Source: Arion vulgaris
Lineage: Eukaryota; Mollusca; Gastropoda; Stylommatophora; Arionidae
Assembly (NCBI GenBank): GCA_020796225.1
Contig: CM036755.1
Coordinates: 63,312,652-63,376,651, forward strand
Direction of reading: 5' to 3'
Length of the DNA: 64,000 bases
Both the position numbers and the translations under genes were made by a program. Positions 33,890 to 45,125 of this stretch are shown here, piece after piece. The notes under the pieces were generated by a model. The model had not been told where the DNA came from. It was given only the letters and a program-made list of their open reading frames with translations, and made no database searches. Position 1 is the first letter of the stretch; each line of letters begins with the position of its first letter.

Positions 33890-35648
33890 TCGCACGATAA
33901 TTCCCCCTTACCCCTTGACTGACACAAAAATAAAGCTGATTTGTGTCAGTTTAGACCTCCTCAGCGACTCCATCCATTGTCTCCGAGTCCAGCCTGTTTT
34001 AATCTTCCTGAGCATACTCATTGAATCACTGAGAAAACATGCATGGATAAAGGTCTGTGATTCCAGCAAGACCATCGCTTTAGTTACTGCCATGATTTCC
34101 ATAGTGAGACTGCTCGAAGTAACAGCAAACCACCACTGTCTTCCTTCACAAAATCCCCTCCGACTTGAGCAGTGAAAGCCCAAGAGCTTCGAACTTCTGC
34201 CTCCACGCCCCTTGGATTGTCTTACTTGCTTTCGTAAACAGGTCTGATACATACCGAAAATGATGTATTGATTCCTGTTGGAATTGGTATCCGCTATTCA
34301 CAGGGTTCAATGTCTTCCAGTGAACACATCTGTTGAATACAGTCCTCGGCCTGACACATCCAAGATTTTTCTCTTTTTAACCTATTTTCTTTTTATCTCT
34401 TTATTTCCATGTGCAGATGATGTTATATATCAGCATTTATTTGAAGAAATGCCCGTGCATGGCATAGCACATTCGTGTTCTATCTTCCATAGTAGGATCA
34501 TCAGAACGATATCGCATCGACTTGCACGACGTGTCTTTAGTGCACCCAAGTATGATGAGCACAGCCTTGTCCGAAGTTCACTTTCCAGTCTTTCTATCTG
34601 ACTGCGACTGACAATCAGGATCGCCAGAACATACTCAATCACAGAAAGGACCAGACCTTGGTATAAGAGACAAATATGGCACTGTTTATAATTTGACAGG
34701 CCATTACCCTCATCGCAACCATACCCTTCCTACCCTTTATTATCACATGGTCTAAGTGTTCCGTAAAAGCAAGACCACAACAACAAAATTTTATACCCTG
34801 AGATCTCTCCACCAGATCTGCACACAAAAACAAAGTTGGTGTTGTGGTATTGACGACAAGGGTGTTCAAAGAGAACCATGTCACAGCTGCTTTTGGGAGG
34901 TTGACCATTGCTCCTCTTTACCGCACCACCACCTATGCGGTCGAGTTCTAGCCTGAAGTTTCTCAACATGCTATTCTCTATCCTTGCCTGACGATACACC
35001 AAACATCATCTGCATATAACATGGTCCTTCTTCTACCTGTAATTTGCTCTTCTGTGATTCTCACAGTATAGGCGTTGAACAACACCAGAGATAATATTGA
35101 CCCTGTGGTAAACCAGGGTTTATTTTGTTGTGCCACATTTAAACACTACTTTTTGCTGGAAGATGGCCACAAACAGGATTTATTATTGTTGGTGCCACAT
35201 TTAAACACTACTTTTTGCTGGAAGATGGCCACAAACAGGATTTATTATTGTTGGTGCCACATTTAAACACTACTTTTTGCTGGAAGATGGCCACAAAAAT
35301 CCAATTGTGGAGAAATGAGTTAAAACTGATTTCCATCAACTGTAACATTAAAAAATGCAATGGCACTCTTATTATTAAATGTATCTTCAAGGTCAATTGC
35401 AGCAGCACATATCACAATGCTTGATTGAAAAACCTTTATAGACAACGTGGACAAAAACCGCAGCGTTTCGACATGCCTCTCTATTTGGACGTTATCCCCC
35501 AAGTATGGCTGGAAGGAAACCTAATCTCTCTAGGTGGCAGGATATTTTCCTGGCAATTATTTTCTCCAGCAACTTGCCTATTGTATTCTGCATAGTGATT
35601 ACCCGATATCCTTGAATTTGTGTGTGGTCTTTGCCATATTCACATAAC
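33890..35648 (-). pseudogene. RNase H-bearing LINE, RT to RNase H, decayed
   Basis: Minus strand. From 35640 the text reads RVITMQNTIGKLLEKIIARK (RT block 1). Further on come ICAAAIDLEDTFNN, an RT middle part with DVWCIVRQ and LDRIGGGAV, NGQPPKSS, the connection block QIERLESELRTRL (34642-34430), and the RNase H motif FLSDSMSMLRKIKTGW (33908-34252). Blocks are in I/Jockey-like order but separated by many frameshifts and stops, and a 62-bp tandem repeat interrupts the RT at 35110-35298. Confidence 0.78.
35110..35298. repeat. 62-bp tandem repeat, about 3 units
   Basis: Unit CACATTTAAACACTACTTTT then TGCTGGAAGATGGCCACAAA. It lies inside the decayed LINE RT. Confidence 0.9.
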
Positions 35649-35656
35649 ATTGTAAC

Positions 35657-35819
35657 CAGTGGCGGCTCGTCATTAAGGGCCAGAGGGCTGGTCCCACCAA
35701 AAATAATGTGTAACGTGTATTTATTATTTAATTAATTAAAATAACCTGTCCCAAAGCCATGATTTTCCCGAAAATTTGTGTCTGGCCCCACCAACAAAAA
35801 CGTTCACGAGCCGCCACTG
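35657..35819. mobile_element. hAT-type MITE, 163 bp, intact ends
   Basis: Perfect 14-base terminal inverted repeats CAGTGGCGGCTCGT at both ends, and an exact 8-base target duplication ATTGTAAC on each side (35649-35656 and 35820-35827). An 8-base duplication with CAGTGGCGG ends is characteristic of hAT non-autonomous elements. No coding capacity. Confidence 0.95.
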
Positions 35820-35999
35820 ATTGTAACATTATACAAACCACAATTTAATATTTGATTTCATGGGCAAAGTTATCCTATTTCACAAGTGCATATAAATCAT
35901 GAATTGTTAAAATTGTTATGTACAAAAAGCAAATAAACATATGCGAAAAAGTGATTGGTCTTATGGAGGCTATCAGAGCCGACTTTAATATGAAACAAA

Positions 36000-36330
36000 T
36001 TTAATATGACTCAGTTATTATTGTAACAAAGCTACAATAGTTGTTAGTTTAACCTCAGTCCTCTGTTGTCATGTCCATTCAGCTCATGAGGAAATACACC
36101 AAATGAGACCACTCACGTCACGTGATTCTTACATTCCAGTAGTGTTAGATAAAGATGAATTTATTATTTTAAAAAAAAAACACAATGTGCAAAACCATAG
36201 TTATATTATGTAACAAATTAAATTTAACGCTATAAAAATATCATAATTATTAACATTTTCATCAACAATAACAATGGACACAAAGAAATGTGTAAATGTA
36301 AAATAAAACTTACAATATTCTATCAAAGAT
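36000..36330. repeat. AT-rich dispersed repeat
   Basis: Related to 29930-30370 and, as part of the direct duplication, 56690-57000. Nothing coding recognised. Confidence 0.6.
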
Positions 36331-36336
36331 AGGGTG

Positions 36337-36402
36337 TTCAAGATAAAAGTAGCCCAATTGACTAATAAAGCCTGTAAATTGGTCTCTTTTATGTTGAATC
36401 AC
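36337..36402. mobile_element. Miniature inverted-repeat hairpin, second copy
   Basis: Begins with the same TTCAAGATAAAAGTA (36337-36351) as 32774-32788 and is closed by the imperfect inverse CTTTTATGTTGAATCACC (36385-36402). It interrupts the AT-rich repeat: the copy at 56990-57020 lacks it. Confidence 0.6.
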
Positions 36403-36544
36403 CTATATAAAGTCAGCCCACATCTACAGGAAGTTTTAATTTCTCGACAGAGCTATTTTAGTTTAACGGGACCAATGTTTATCTTATATTTCATCAGTTT
36501 TCATGGCACTAGCTGCTTAATAATGCAACAAATAAATGTATAAA

Positions 36545-38075
36545 CGAACACTCAAGAACACACAGTAAATGTAACTTCAGAAGTAGAACAAAGCATAACA
36601 CTATCAGAGATCAGAAATGCTGTAAATATGGCCCCACCTAATAAAACACCAGGCCCAGACAATATCCCGGCCGACCTAATCAAAGCAACTAAAGAGGTAG
36701 GAATCAGCTGGCTCCATAGACTATTCAACCAAGTCTGGATCACTCAAAAACACCAGTAGATTGGAGGAATGCTACAATTGTTCCCATCTGGAAGAAGAAA
36801 GGTAGCAAGAGGGACTGTACAAAGTATAGAGGCATAGCGCTACTGAGCCACACTGGGAAAATATTCTGCAAAATACTTGAGAAAAGGCTCCGCCACATCA
36901 TCGAGCCACAGCTTAATGACTCCCAAATGGGATTCAGGAAGAACAAAGCTGTACAGACGCAATATTCGCCCTCAGACAGTTAGTAGAAAGGACTATCGAA
37001 TCCGACAAACAGTTACGTTGCATTTGTAGATCAGGAAAAAGCGTTCGACCGCGTAGATAGGCACAAGTTGTGGAAAATACTAACAACCTATTGGGTTAAT
37101 GAACACCTAATCAACCTTTGCAAGAACATTTATACTGACAGCCAATGTACGATTAGAACAAATACAGGATTATCAGAAAAGTTTCACGTAGGGTCAGGAG
37201 TAAGACAAGGTTGCGTACTATCCCCACTGCTATTCATCACGTACATTGACCACATTTGTAAAATAGCTAACACCAGCGAAGGAAACAACCTCGAGAACTC
37301 TTAAATGAATTTCTTTTGCAGACGATCAGGCAATCATATCAACAACAGAAGAACAGCTACAACAACACATCAACAGACTCCAGTTAGCATGTAACGAATA
37401 CAACATGAGAATTAACATCGATAAAACAGAAGTAATGACATTCGCCAGAGATGAAAACACTACCAACATCTCCATCGATAATCACCTACTAAATCAAGTA
37501 AGATTGCACATACCTGGGAGCATTTTTCAGCAAATGGAAGAATAACTAATGAAATTCAACACAGATGCAACAAAGCAAATCAAATGATAGGGCAAATGGC
37601 GCAATTTTAAGATGCAAACACGTCACCATGAACACAAAAGAGCAATGTTCAACACAATCTTTCTTCCCACACTATGTTACCAGTGCCAAACCTGGACGCT
37701 GACAACAAACGATAGAAGAAAAACTAGTCACAACAGAGATGAAGTGTCTACGCAGAATGCTGGGTGTAACAAGAAGAGACCGGTTGAGAAATGAAGACAT
37801 CAGGAAAAAGTGGGTACAACATCAGTACTAGACTTCATCACGAAACAACAAATTAAATGGTTCGGTCACGTAAGCAGATTACCATCAGACAATTGCACCC
37901 CAAGAGCAATGCTGCTCCGATACAATGGGTACAAAGCAAAAGGCCGGCCACGCAAAGATGGACCTCAGAGATAACAGAGGCGACGAAAGAGACTATCTAC
38001 GAAGCGCATACTAGGGCCCGTTTTAGAAATCTCTTCCTGACCTGACGCTGTGAGGCATACAGGATTCGAGAAAGA
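36545..38075 (+). pseudogene. LINE RT, longest of three related copies
   Basis: Plus strand. NATIVPIWKKKGSKRDC, KYRGIALLSHTGKIFCKILE and QMGFRKN (RT blocks 1-2) precede VAFVDQEKAFDRVDR (catalytic motif A) and SGVRQGCVLSPLLF (37195-37240). The FADD-like block follows a frameshift near 37305. Then come MRINIDKTEVMTFAR, QCQTWTLTTNDRR, MVRSRKQ-region and RPRKDGPQR. The end is marked by RFRNLFLT stop, GACGCTGTGAGGCATACAGG and a GAAAGAAAGA tail. Indels break it in at least six places. Truncated relatives sit at 55920-56405 and 57405-58325. Confidence 0.9.
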
Positions 38076-38079
38076 AAGA

Positions 38080-38600
38080 GAATACATGTAGTTAGGAATA
38101 ACCAGAAAATGAAATTGCTTTTTATAAAATGAAACAATAGAGCAAGTCCAATATGTTGTATAACTGGGAAGTACATTATCACCGATTCGGCAAAGTATTT
38201 AATTGAAAAAAAATCACAAATTGCAAGTCAAATTATCATCATGCCCAACTAAATCTGGAAAGGTAAAGGATTAAATCCTAAACAAAATAGTAAAAACATA
38301 AAGAAGCAATGTCCTGTTAGTGTTATTATACAACAGTGTGTGCTGAAAAACGAGTCACAATATCAAACACAAGCTGGAGGCATTATTAAGCAAATGCAAA
38401 TGTTTAAGAAGAATCCGACAAACTGTCTGACGAAAATGCAAAAGAAAATGACGAATTTTTAAAACAAACAAACTGTCTATAAATGGAGACCATCAGTAAA
38501 GGACGAAGAAAGATGTGCATTGTGCATGCGTATCGTATACTAGTAGAGCCATTAACTACAACAGCTCTCCGATGGACAACGGATGGAAAAAACATATATA
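38080..38600. other. Stretch without recognised gene between LINE and minisatellite
   Basis: Aligns with the region after 58330 (direct duplication). Near 38560 it keeps TCTCCGATGGACAACGGATG, the relic of the LINE scrap that is longer at 60380. Confidence 0.6.
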
Positions 38601-38610
38601 TACATCCAAA

Positions 38611-39340
38611 GGGAACCATAGTCCGGTTGTAGAGAATGATATCTTGTCTCGATAACAATGGTCTGGTTCTAGGGAATGATATATCGTCTCGATAACCATA
38701 GTCCAGTTCTAGGGAATGATATCTAGTCTCGATAACCATAGTCCAGTTCTAGGGAATGATATCTAGTCTCGATAACCATAGAACAGTTCTAGAGAATGAT
38801 ATTCAGTCTCGATAACCATAGACCGGTTCTAGATAATGATATCCGGTATCAACAAACATAGTCTGGCTCTAGAGAATGATATCCCGTCACGATAACCATA
38901 CGCCGGTTCTAGAGAATGATATCTTGTCTCGATAATAATAGACCGGTTCTAAAGAATGATATCCGGTATCAATAAACATAGTCCGGTTCTAGAGAATGAT
39001 ATCCCGCCTCGTTAACCATAGACCGGTTCTAGAGAATGATATCTTGTCTCGATAACCATATTCCGGTTCTAGAGAATGATATATTGTTTCGATAACCATA
39101 GTCCGGTTCTAGAGAGTGATATCTAGTCTCGATAACCATAGTCCAGTTCTAGAGAATGATATTCAGTCTCGATAACCATAGACCGGTTCTAAAGAATGAT
39201 ATCCGGTATCAATAAACATAGTCTGGCTCTAGAGAATGATATCCCGTCACGATAACCATAGACCGGTTCTAGAGAATGATATTCCGCCTCGTTAACCATA
39301 GTCTGGTTCTAGAGAATAATATCCCCTCACAATAACCCTC
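38611..39340. repeat. 40-bp minisatellite after copy B, about 18 units
   Basis: Unit GATAACCATAGTCCGGTTCT then AGAGAATGATATCTTGTCTC. Read on the minus strand (coding direction of copy B) the unit matches the repeat grown out of the C-terminal coding end after copy A (19376-19460). Confidence 0.95.
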
Positions 39341-39490
39341 GATGTCTGTTCGTGTGTGATACCATTTGTCTAGCGCGAGTTGGTTCATGATCAGCTCTAT
39401 CATCTACACTGCACTAGATCGGCTCTGCATAAAGATTTTCCGTCTGGAGAACAGTAGTCATTTGTTGATCACATTTTGTTCAGCTAGATT

Positions 39491-41017
39491 TTACTCATTT
39501 TCATTACTTTCATTAATGCTGCAATACTGAGGTTCTGGAGGTATGATGTGTTCATAATCATGAGCTTCATTAACTTCATTTCGTACTGGTAAATCATAGA
39601 CAACTGTATTTGTTGCAGCTCTGCCCCTCCACCATATAAAGACTGCAGATACTACCACTATGATCAAGATAACAACTAGAATTACAGTACCAATGATAGC
39701 ACCAACTGAGATAGAGCTGTCGTCTATCAAGTGATCACATTTTGGTGCTTGATACCCGTTTTGACAACCATAAATACATGCACCATTAATGTGTTCACAT
39801 TGTGACTTGGATTTTTTGCTATTGAAACAGAACTGACTGCAGTTAAATCTACAACCTTCTCCATATTTTCCATTGCTGCATGGTTGATTACAACTCTCAC
39901 CTTGAAAACCTGCAGAACATCCTGATGGACATCCTCCTGTGCTTACAAAGCAAGTCTCACTTTTCAGAGCACAGTTACATGTGTACTGACATTCACGTCC
40001 GTACGTAAACGGTTTACACACAGAATCTCCATATAATTCTACTTCACATAAAGTGAGATAAGCTTGACTGTTAGTAATGTTTACTAGAGAAATTGGTTGT
40101 GTTTTTTCTACACTTAATATTGTGTAATTGTTCAGGGGCTTATTTTCTTTGTCTGTGTGGTTGAATACTTGTACAAGATTTTGTGTGAAACATCTCAAAG
40201 TGAATCCTTTAAGACGCTCTTGAAGAATATCTCTGTTGTACAGAACATACCTGTATATCATATGTGTGTGTGATAATGTTAAGTTCCAATTTGGATTCAT
40301 GTCTCCATTGTTTGTGCATGTACAGCTTTTCTTAGTAAAATCTGTGTTGGTGTTACCATCTACAGCATTCACAGCATCCACTTTAACTTTTCTTTCAATA
40401 TATGTGCTGGATTGCTTGGCATTCTGTCGGAGTGCTACATTACGACCTCCGCTGATGTAAAGTGTACAGAGAGACTTGACGCCTTCTCCACTAAGAGTTA
40501 CATATTGAACTGCAACATTCAGGTCACAGTGGATGTCCAGTGTTCTATCATTGACCTTGGCATTTCTCATATTCTTGCAGTCCCTTCTGATTATTTGTCT
40601 GCTGCCAGTAAAAGTTACCTGGAAATCTTGTAGTAATAGTGGATCTCTTACCTGTAACCGGAGCCAGGTGAATGGAAATTCTGATGTCAAGTTTACTGTC
40701 AATGTTTGTAAATTTATATCTTTATTGCATCCACTATTTCTGCGATCAAGCATCCACTTTGAAGCGTTACTAGTAGCAATTAAATCTACATACTGACATC
40801 CTGGACCAAACCAACCATCACTACAAAGATCATTAGGACATATTCCATCAGAGTTACAAGTGTCGCTCATACAACGACATTTATATTGTTTCATTGATCC
40901 AAACCATCCAGGATCGTTGTCTTGACCTTGTACATTCTGATACCATATAAAGGTACTAATCATCGTCCATATTAGTAGACGAGTTATAGTTATGTTTGAT
41001 ATAAATCTCACAGACAT
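39491..41017 (-). CDS. Receptor-like EGF/F5-8C transmembrane protein, copy B
   Basis: A single exon of 508 codons with no internal stop. Residues 1-32 form a signal peptide (hydrophobic around LLIWTMISTFIWY, probable cleavage after VQG). Residues 45-77 are a Cys-rich EGF-like segment with GWFGPGC. Residues 80-190 are beta-rich without clear family. Residues 192-333 resemble a galactose-binding/F5-8C or F-type lectin domain (NVALRQNAKQSST, AVDGN, PNWNLTL, ERLKGFTL). Residues 334-427 are EGF-like repeats (CPSGCSAGFQGESC, GKYGEGC), 436-463 a TM helix and 464-508 a cytoplasmic tail with VYDLPV and DYEHI. The stop is CAA to TAA relative to copies A and C, removing about 30 tail residues ending NPYIDPI. 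Likely a surface receptor or adhesion protein; ligand unknown. The start is supported by the conserved signal peptide in all three copies. Confidence 0.88.
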   Translation of the reverse strand: MSVRFISNITITRLLIWTMISTFIWYQNVQGQDNDPGWFGSMKQYKCRCMSDTCNSDGICPNDLCSDGWFGPGCQYVDLIATSNASKWMLDRRNSGCNKDINLQTLTVNLTSEFPFTWLRLQVRDPLLLQDFQVTFTGSRQIIRRDCKNMRNAKVNDRTLDIHCDLNVAVQYVTLSGEGVKSLCTLYISGGRNVALRQNAKQSSTYIERKVKVDAVNAVDGNTNTDFTKKSCTCTNNGDMNPNWNLTLSHTHMIYRYVLYNRDILQERLKGFTLRCFTQNLVQVFNHTDKENKPLNNYTILSVEKTQPISLVNITNSQAYLTLCEVELYGDSVCKPFTYGRECQYTCNCALKSETCFVSTGGCPSGCSAGFQGESCNQPCSNGKYGEGCRFNCSQFCFNSKKSKSQCEHINGACIYGCQNGYQAPKCDHLIDDSSISVGAIIGTVILVVILIIVVVSAVFIWWRGRAATNTVVYDLPVRNEVNEAHDYEHIIPPEPQYCSINESNENE

Positions 41018-42190
41018 ATCTCTTGTTGGATTATAGCAATCAAATCTAATACATTTATATCTTTTATATTTACATAAATTAGCACTGTAAACTTCCTATT
41101 TTTTACAGTTTCATATATGATCTGTACTTAAATAATGTTGTATTTTTCATGTATTCCTTAATACTGTAAACTTCTGCTTTCTTATAGTCTCATATATCAT
41201 GTATGCTTCATATTTACTTCACATGTCAGGCATATCTTAACTCAAGTTCATGCCGTTAACCACTATAGTGGCGTACAAATGTGCTCTAATCGCTTCATTA
41301 GCCGCTAGATTGTCATTTCACACAAAATGCTTTCTTCTTTCTTTCTACAAAACCTTCAAAGATTTTAATTGTAGCTATAAGTGGTAGAATAAAAAGTAGT
41401 AGAGCCTACTATTTTCCTCTTTCGTTACATCTAATATTTATTTTTGTAGAAAATCCAGTTTACGTCTTGCTACTTTTATCACCTTCTTTATTTTTACAGT
41501 TCAGCATTAAACTTATTTTATTTCTCATTTAATTATATTAAAAATAGTATGTTGCTGGACTTATATTAATGCTCTGCCTACTTCAAACAACGAAAACACA
41601 CACAAAAGTCTGGGAAAAAGTTCTGTTTACAAAACAATTGCAGTCAAAACTATGTCATATTCATGGTTTGGACAGAGTTAAGACTGTAAACTTTATAGAC
41701 TTAAGTGTATCACATCCACTGTATATCTCAATGTTATTGCAACATATAACTAGTAATTTCATTGAAAAGTAGTTTCATATTCTCATGTCTAAACTGATCT
41801 CTGTTTGATGTGACTTAAAACGTTGAATATTTGCAGTCGTAGTTTGATGTCATACAAGAGTTATACCACTTGATTCTTTCAGATGTGACTAAATACTGAA
41901 AGTTGTAATAAACTTGTTGAATTAAATACATTGTTATACTAAATCACTGTTATACTACATCAATGTCTATCTTGATCTCTTTAAGAATAATGAAACTTGA
42001 AGTAGAGTTTCATTGATAGATTTGTAGCAGGTCTACATGTATGGCTGGCGTCTTACGGTATTTCTGTCATGTCTTGTTTCTGTGGAGTAAATATGTAAGA
42101 GTAACATTGATGAAACATTCATAAAAGGATTAATGTTTTAAGAATATGCGTTGTAGATAAATTTGAATTACCATATTTAATACGTGAATT
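41018..42190 (-). promoter_or_regulatory. Upstream region of receptor copy B
   Basis: Inverted match of 16460-17577 over its full length, including the pair of GTTTACAGT-bearing repeats (41070-41195). The TATA-like stretch of copy A is altered here. No other gene seen. Confidence 0.5.
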
Positions 42191-42208
42191 GTTTTTGAAA
42201 CACTACAA

Positions 42209-42433
42209 GTGTCACCTGGCTATGTTCGTGGTAGAAGTGTCACCCGGCTATGTTCGTGGTAGAAGTGTCACCCGGCTATGTTCGTGGTAGAAGTGTCACT
42301 TGGCTATGTTCGTGGTAGAAGTGTCACCCGGTTATGTTCGTGGTAGAAGTGTCACCTGGCTATGTTCGTGGTAGAAGTGTCACCTGGCTATGTTCGTGGT
42401 AGAAGTGTCACCCGGATATGTTCGTGGTAGGAG
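42209..42433. repeat. 28-bp minisatellite, 8 units
   Basis: Unit GTGTCACCCGGCTATGTTCG then TGGTAGAA. It takes the place of the 38-bp array upstream of copy A. Confidence 0.94.
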
Positions 42434-43030
42434 AGTCAAAGTAGCGTATTTGTTAATGATCTTGCTTCTTAGTCGCTTAATTCGTATACAATTCCACAGT
42501 TGGCGTGGAATATTTATTCAGACTTGAACAACTCTCCTCAATCTTCAGTCGGGTACCAATATACAAGCACTGGGTAGTAGTTGCGGAAGGCGGTATATCA
42601 ACCTAATCACACATCATTTGCCGCCGCTGATCAATAATCGATGAAAAATACGTGACTGACACCTTATTCTCCAATATATCGTGAGGTATAAAAAAATAAT
42701 TTCATTTTCCTTCACGTCTTGGATATGAAATGCGTGAGATTCGTCGATCAGTTATGCTCTATGTAGTTTCAGTATATCCTGATGCTAAAACTTGAAGGTA
42801 TTTCGCTACTGACGACACAGTTGAATATAATTATGTTGAACTGCACATTTTTAAAACAACATCCACTAAGCAATATAATTTTGTGGCGCAATGCATTTAG
42901 TTTAATTTTTGATGTTATGAACTCATTTCGAGTTCTTGTTTTATAATATCGAGTACTGGGCATTTCGTGAGAAACCGAGTTTGAAATATTATGAAGAAAA
43001 TTGAAATAATCAATGGGAAATAAAACAGAG
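42434..43030. other. Stretch without recognised gene
   Basis: Nothing recognised; partially shared with the left arm upstream of 15480. Confidence 0.45.
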
Positions 43031-43032
43031 AA

Positions 43033-43113
43033 TGCGATAGAGAGAGAGAGAGAAAGAAAGAGAGAGAGAGAGAAAGATAGAGAGAGAAAGAGAGAGAGAG
43101 AAAGAGAGAGAGA
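43033..43113. repeat. (GA)n-rich simple repeat
   Basis: About 80 bases of GAGA with AAAG interruptions. The left arm counterpart at 14670-14698 is much shorter. Confidence 0.9.
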
Positions 43114-43849
43114 ATTGTGGACAACCTACTTCAGTGTAACTACAGGGAAGAAATTAAACTTACGATTTGATAGTCAACTCTTCAGATAGAAGTTTGTGAA
43201 GATCCATGTTTGCTTGCTCATGCAGACATGTATATTATGATGATGTGATCAGTAGCGTGCCGCCCTATGGACTAGTAGGACTAGCCTATTCCCCAAGCGC
43301 GAAGACATTATAGTTTTTCTAATTTGAAATAAATTTCCATTTAATTTAATTTAATTAAAAGCATAAAATAAAAATACTGATTAAACAGCTTTAATATTTC
43401 TCATAATTTGCGTCGCACTACTGCAACGATCTTTGCTGCTAATTGAGAGACCAAAAACACCACTTAGACATCGGTAGCGTCTCCCCCTTTTTTACCAAAG
43501 AGGGTCATGGTTTAATCGGTTCTGTCCGTTACAGGGACTAGTTGACGCTACAATTGTCCTGTGTGGTTTGTGTTTATATATTATAAATACTAAGTCTTGG
43601 CGTTCTTGCAAGTAAATTTATTTGCCGTTTTTATCTTCTGAGGGGAAATTCTTTCGTTATTAACCATATTTAATTGTTCCAGTTAATAAAAGGGATCTGG
43701 GTAAGTGTTCAAGTGTTCGATTGTTAGTATAGTTTGATAGCGCTTCAATAATGAAATATAGAAACGGAATTGGTTTTGAAATCTAGTCCCTCACTACAGA
43801 GTGTAGAGTATACATACATGTGATGTAATAAAAGTAGGTCAGCGAGATA

Positions 43850-44128
43850 TTGCATGCAGTGTCGTTGGCCTGTCACGTGTTGTATTCGATTAGATTATTC
43901 ACATCATCATCTGGAGGTCTCAGTTTTGAAGAAATGCATCAAGTAAAAACGAAAGGTAGACCAAGCACAAAAATTTCGGTTAGAACAAAAGTGAAAAACT
44001 ATATGCGCCATTTCAAGACGGACTATTATATTGGTACAAAATGGTTAACTGAATGCAAATCAAGAAGCAGATTGTATCAATTGTTGGCATTGTGTGCTGT
44101 TCGAAACAGATCAGGTAGTTTGGAGTAA
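43850..44128 (+). pseudogene. Possible hAT N-terminal zinc-finger (TTF-type) scrap
   Basis: A 92-codon frame inside the hAT-like element reads VKTKGRPST then YMRHFKTDYYIGTKWLTECK and LYQLLALCAVRNRSGS. This resembles the RxFxxxYYxxxxWLxxCxxRxxLYCxxCLLF block at the N-terminus of zf-TTF/DUF4371 hAT proteins. The Cys spacing is incomplete, so it is at best a partial, probably inactive remnant. Confidence 0.5.
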
Positions 44129-44202
44129 TAATATTTGTTTTGGTGATATCAATCATTTTCACAAAGCCAATATGCGACAAGAAAAGATTCGTTATCCGCA
44201 AT

Positions 44203-44258
44203 AACTACATTACAAACACAATAACTACATTACAAACGCAATAACTACATTACAAACT
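44203..44258. repeat. 22-bp tandem repeat, about 2.5 units
   Basis: Unit CGCAATAACTACATTACAAA plus two bases. Confidence 0.85.
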
Positions 44259-44474
44259 TTCGAAGAAACTATAATATATTTGTAATGCTTCTTCTTTTGT
44301 TATCACACTGTTACCGGATAAGTTGCCCAGTATCATGGTTTTCTGTTTTTTTATTAAGTGAACATAACAGTTTTGATGATTTAAAACATAACTCATTGGT
44401 GGATTTAAACCAGGAACTAATGGCGCGAAAATTGATGTGTGCTGTGCTTTGGCTAAACAAGAGTTGTCTCTCAC

Positions 44475-44587
44475 AACGAACTGCAAGATTCCTTAACCGG
44501 GAAACTACAACGAACGGCAAGATTCCCTTAACCGGGAAACTACAATGAACGGCAAGATTCCCTTAACCAGGGAAACTACAATGAACA
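44475..44587. repeat. ~36-bp tandem repeat, 3 units
   Basis: Units share CGGCAAGATTCCCTTAACC and GGGAAACTACAA. Lies in the hAT-like element. Confidence 0.88.
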
Positions 44588-44591
44588 AATG

Positions 44592-44850
44592 CATCGCCCG
44601 TGTGGTGCCGGGGTCCACAGGGAAGCAACGAATAGTACCACTGCGACCTAAAGGCAGTTCATAAGAGGCGACTGATGTAGGACCTTGTAAAGCTTTGGTA
44701 GTAAATAAAAAGCATCGCAGAAGTCGTATGTGCTGGCTACTTGTAGGCGCATAACGGGTACACCGTCCAATCGTTCTCAGACTCAGATCACATACAAATC
44801 ACAGAGTGGTTAACAAGTAGTCATTGTGTTGTGGAGCGTTCGAAGAAGAA
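44592..44850 (+). repeat. SINE-like dispersed repeat, family S1
   Basis: Begins GTGTGGTGCCGGGGTCCACA and ends CGTTCGAAGAAGAACA. Same family as 28205-28485 and 58488-58745. Nested in the hAT-like element. Confidence 0.75.
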
Positions 44851-44867
44851 CACATACATGTATTATA

Positions 44868-45125
44868 TGTGGGGTATCTGTGGCTTAGTGGTTAAGCCCT
44901 TGCCTTGCGAGTCGAAGGTCGTGGGTTCGAGTCTGGACAATGTTGTTCTGTTCACGAGTGCATTTATTTCCCAGAGAACCCTAGCAATGTTGCCGGAGAT
45001 ACAGAGCTCGTGCTTTGAGCAATGCTCTCGGCAGAAGGCTTGTCTTTTCTGCAAGGAATCGAGCCATGTGGGGTAAAACCTGGGGCAATGAAGTCAATCG
45101 TTTGGCTGAAAGACCTTTACGTACT
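44868..45125 (+). repeat. tRNA-headed SINE
   Basis: A-box-like TGGCTTAGTGGTTAAGCCC with a D-arm-like pairing (GGCT/AGCC), then B-box-like GGGTTCGAGTC. The body includes TTTCCCAGAG, CGAGCCATGTGGGGTAAAAC and GCAATGAAGTCAATC. Relatives at 6215-6482 and 50432-50690. Nested in the hAT-like element, so this SINE moved after or together with it. Confidence 0.82.

Larger units (their letters stand above)
35930..42190 (+). repeat. Direct duplication, unit 1 (contains copy B)
   Basis: This segment and 56690-63575 are alike in the same orientation: the AT-rich block at 36000-36350 matches 56690-57000, the LINE 3-prime part at 37150-38075 matches 57405-58325, the region before the 40-bp minisatellite matches 58340-60600 apart from insertions, and gene B with 1.1 kb upstream matches gene C. 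The gene B and gene C start codons are 21.35 kb apart. Confidence 0.85.

Noticed and set aside
44868..44940. Possible functional tRNA gene
   Set aside because: A and B boxes are present but the acceptor ends do not pair and the same head occurs three times with a common SINE body.
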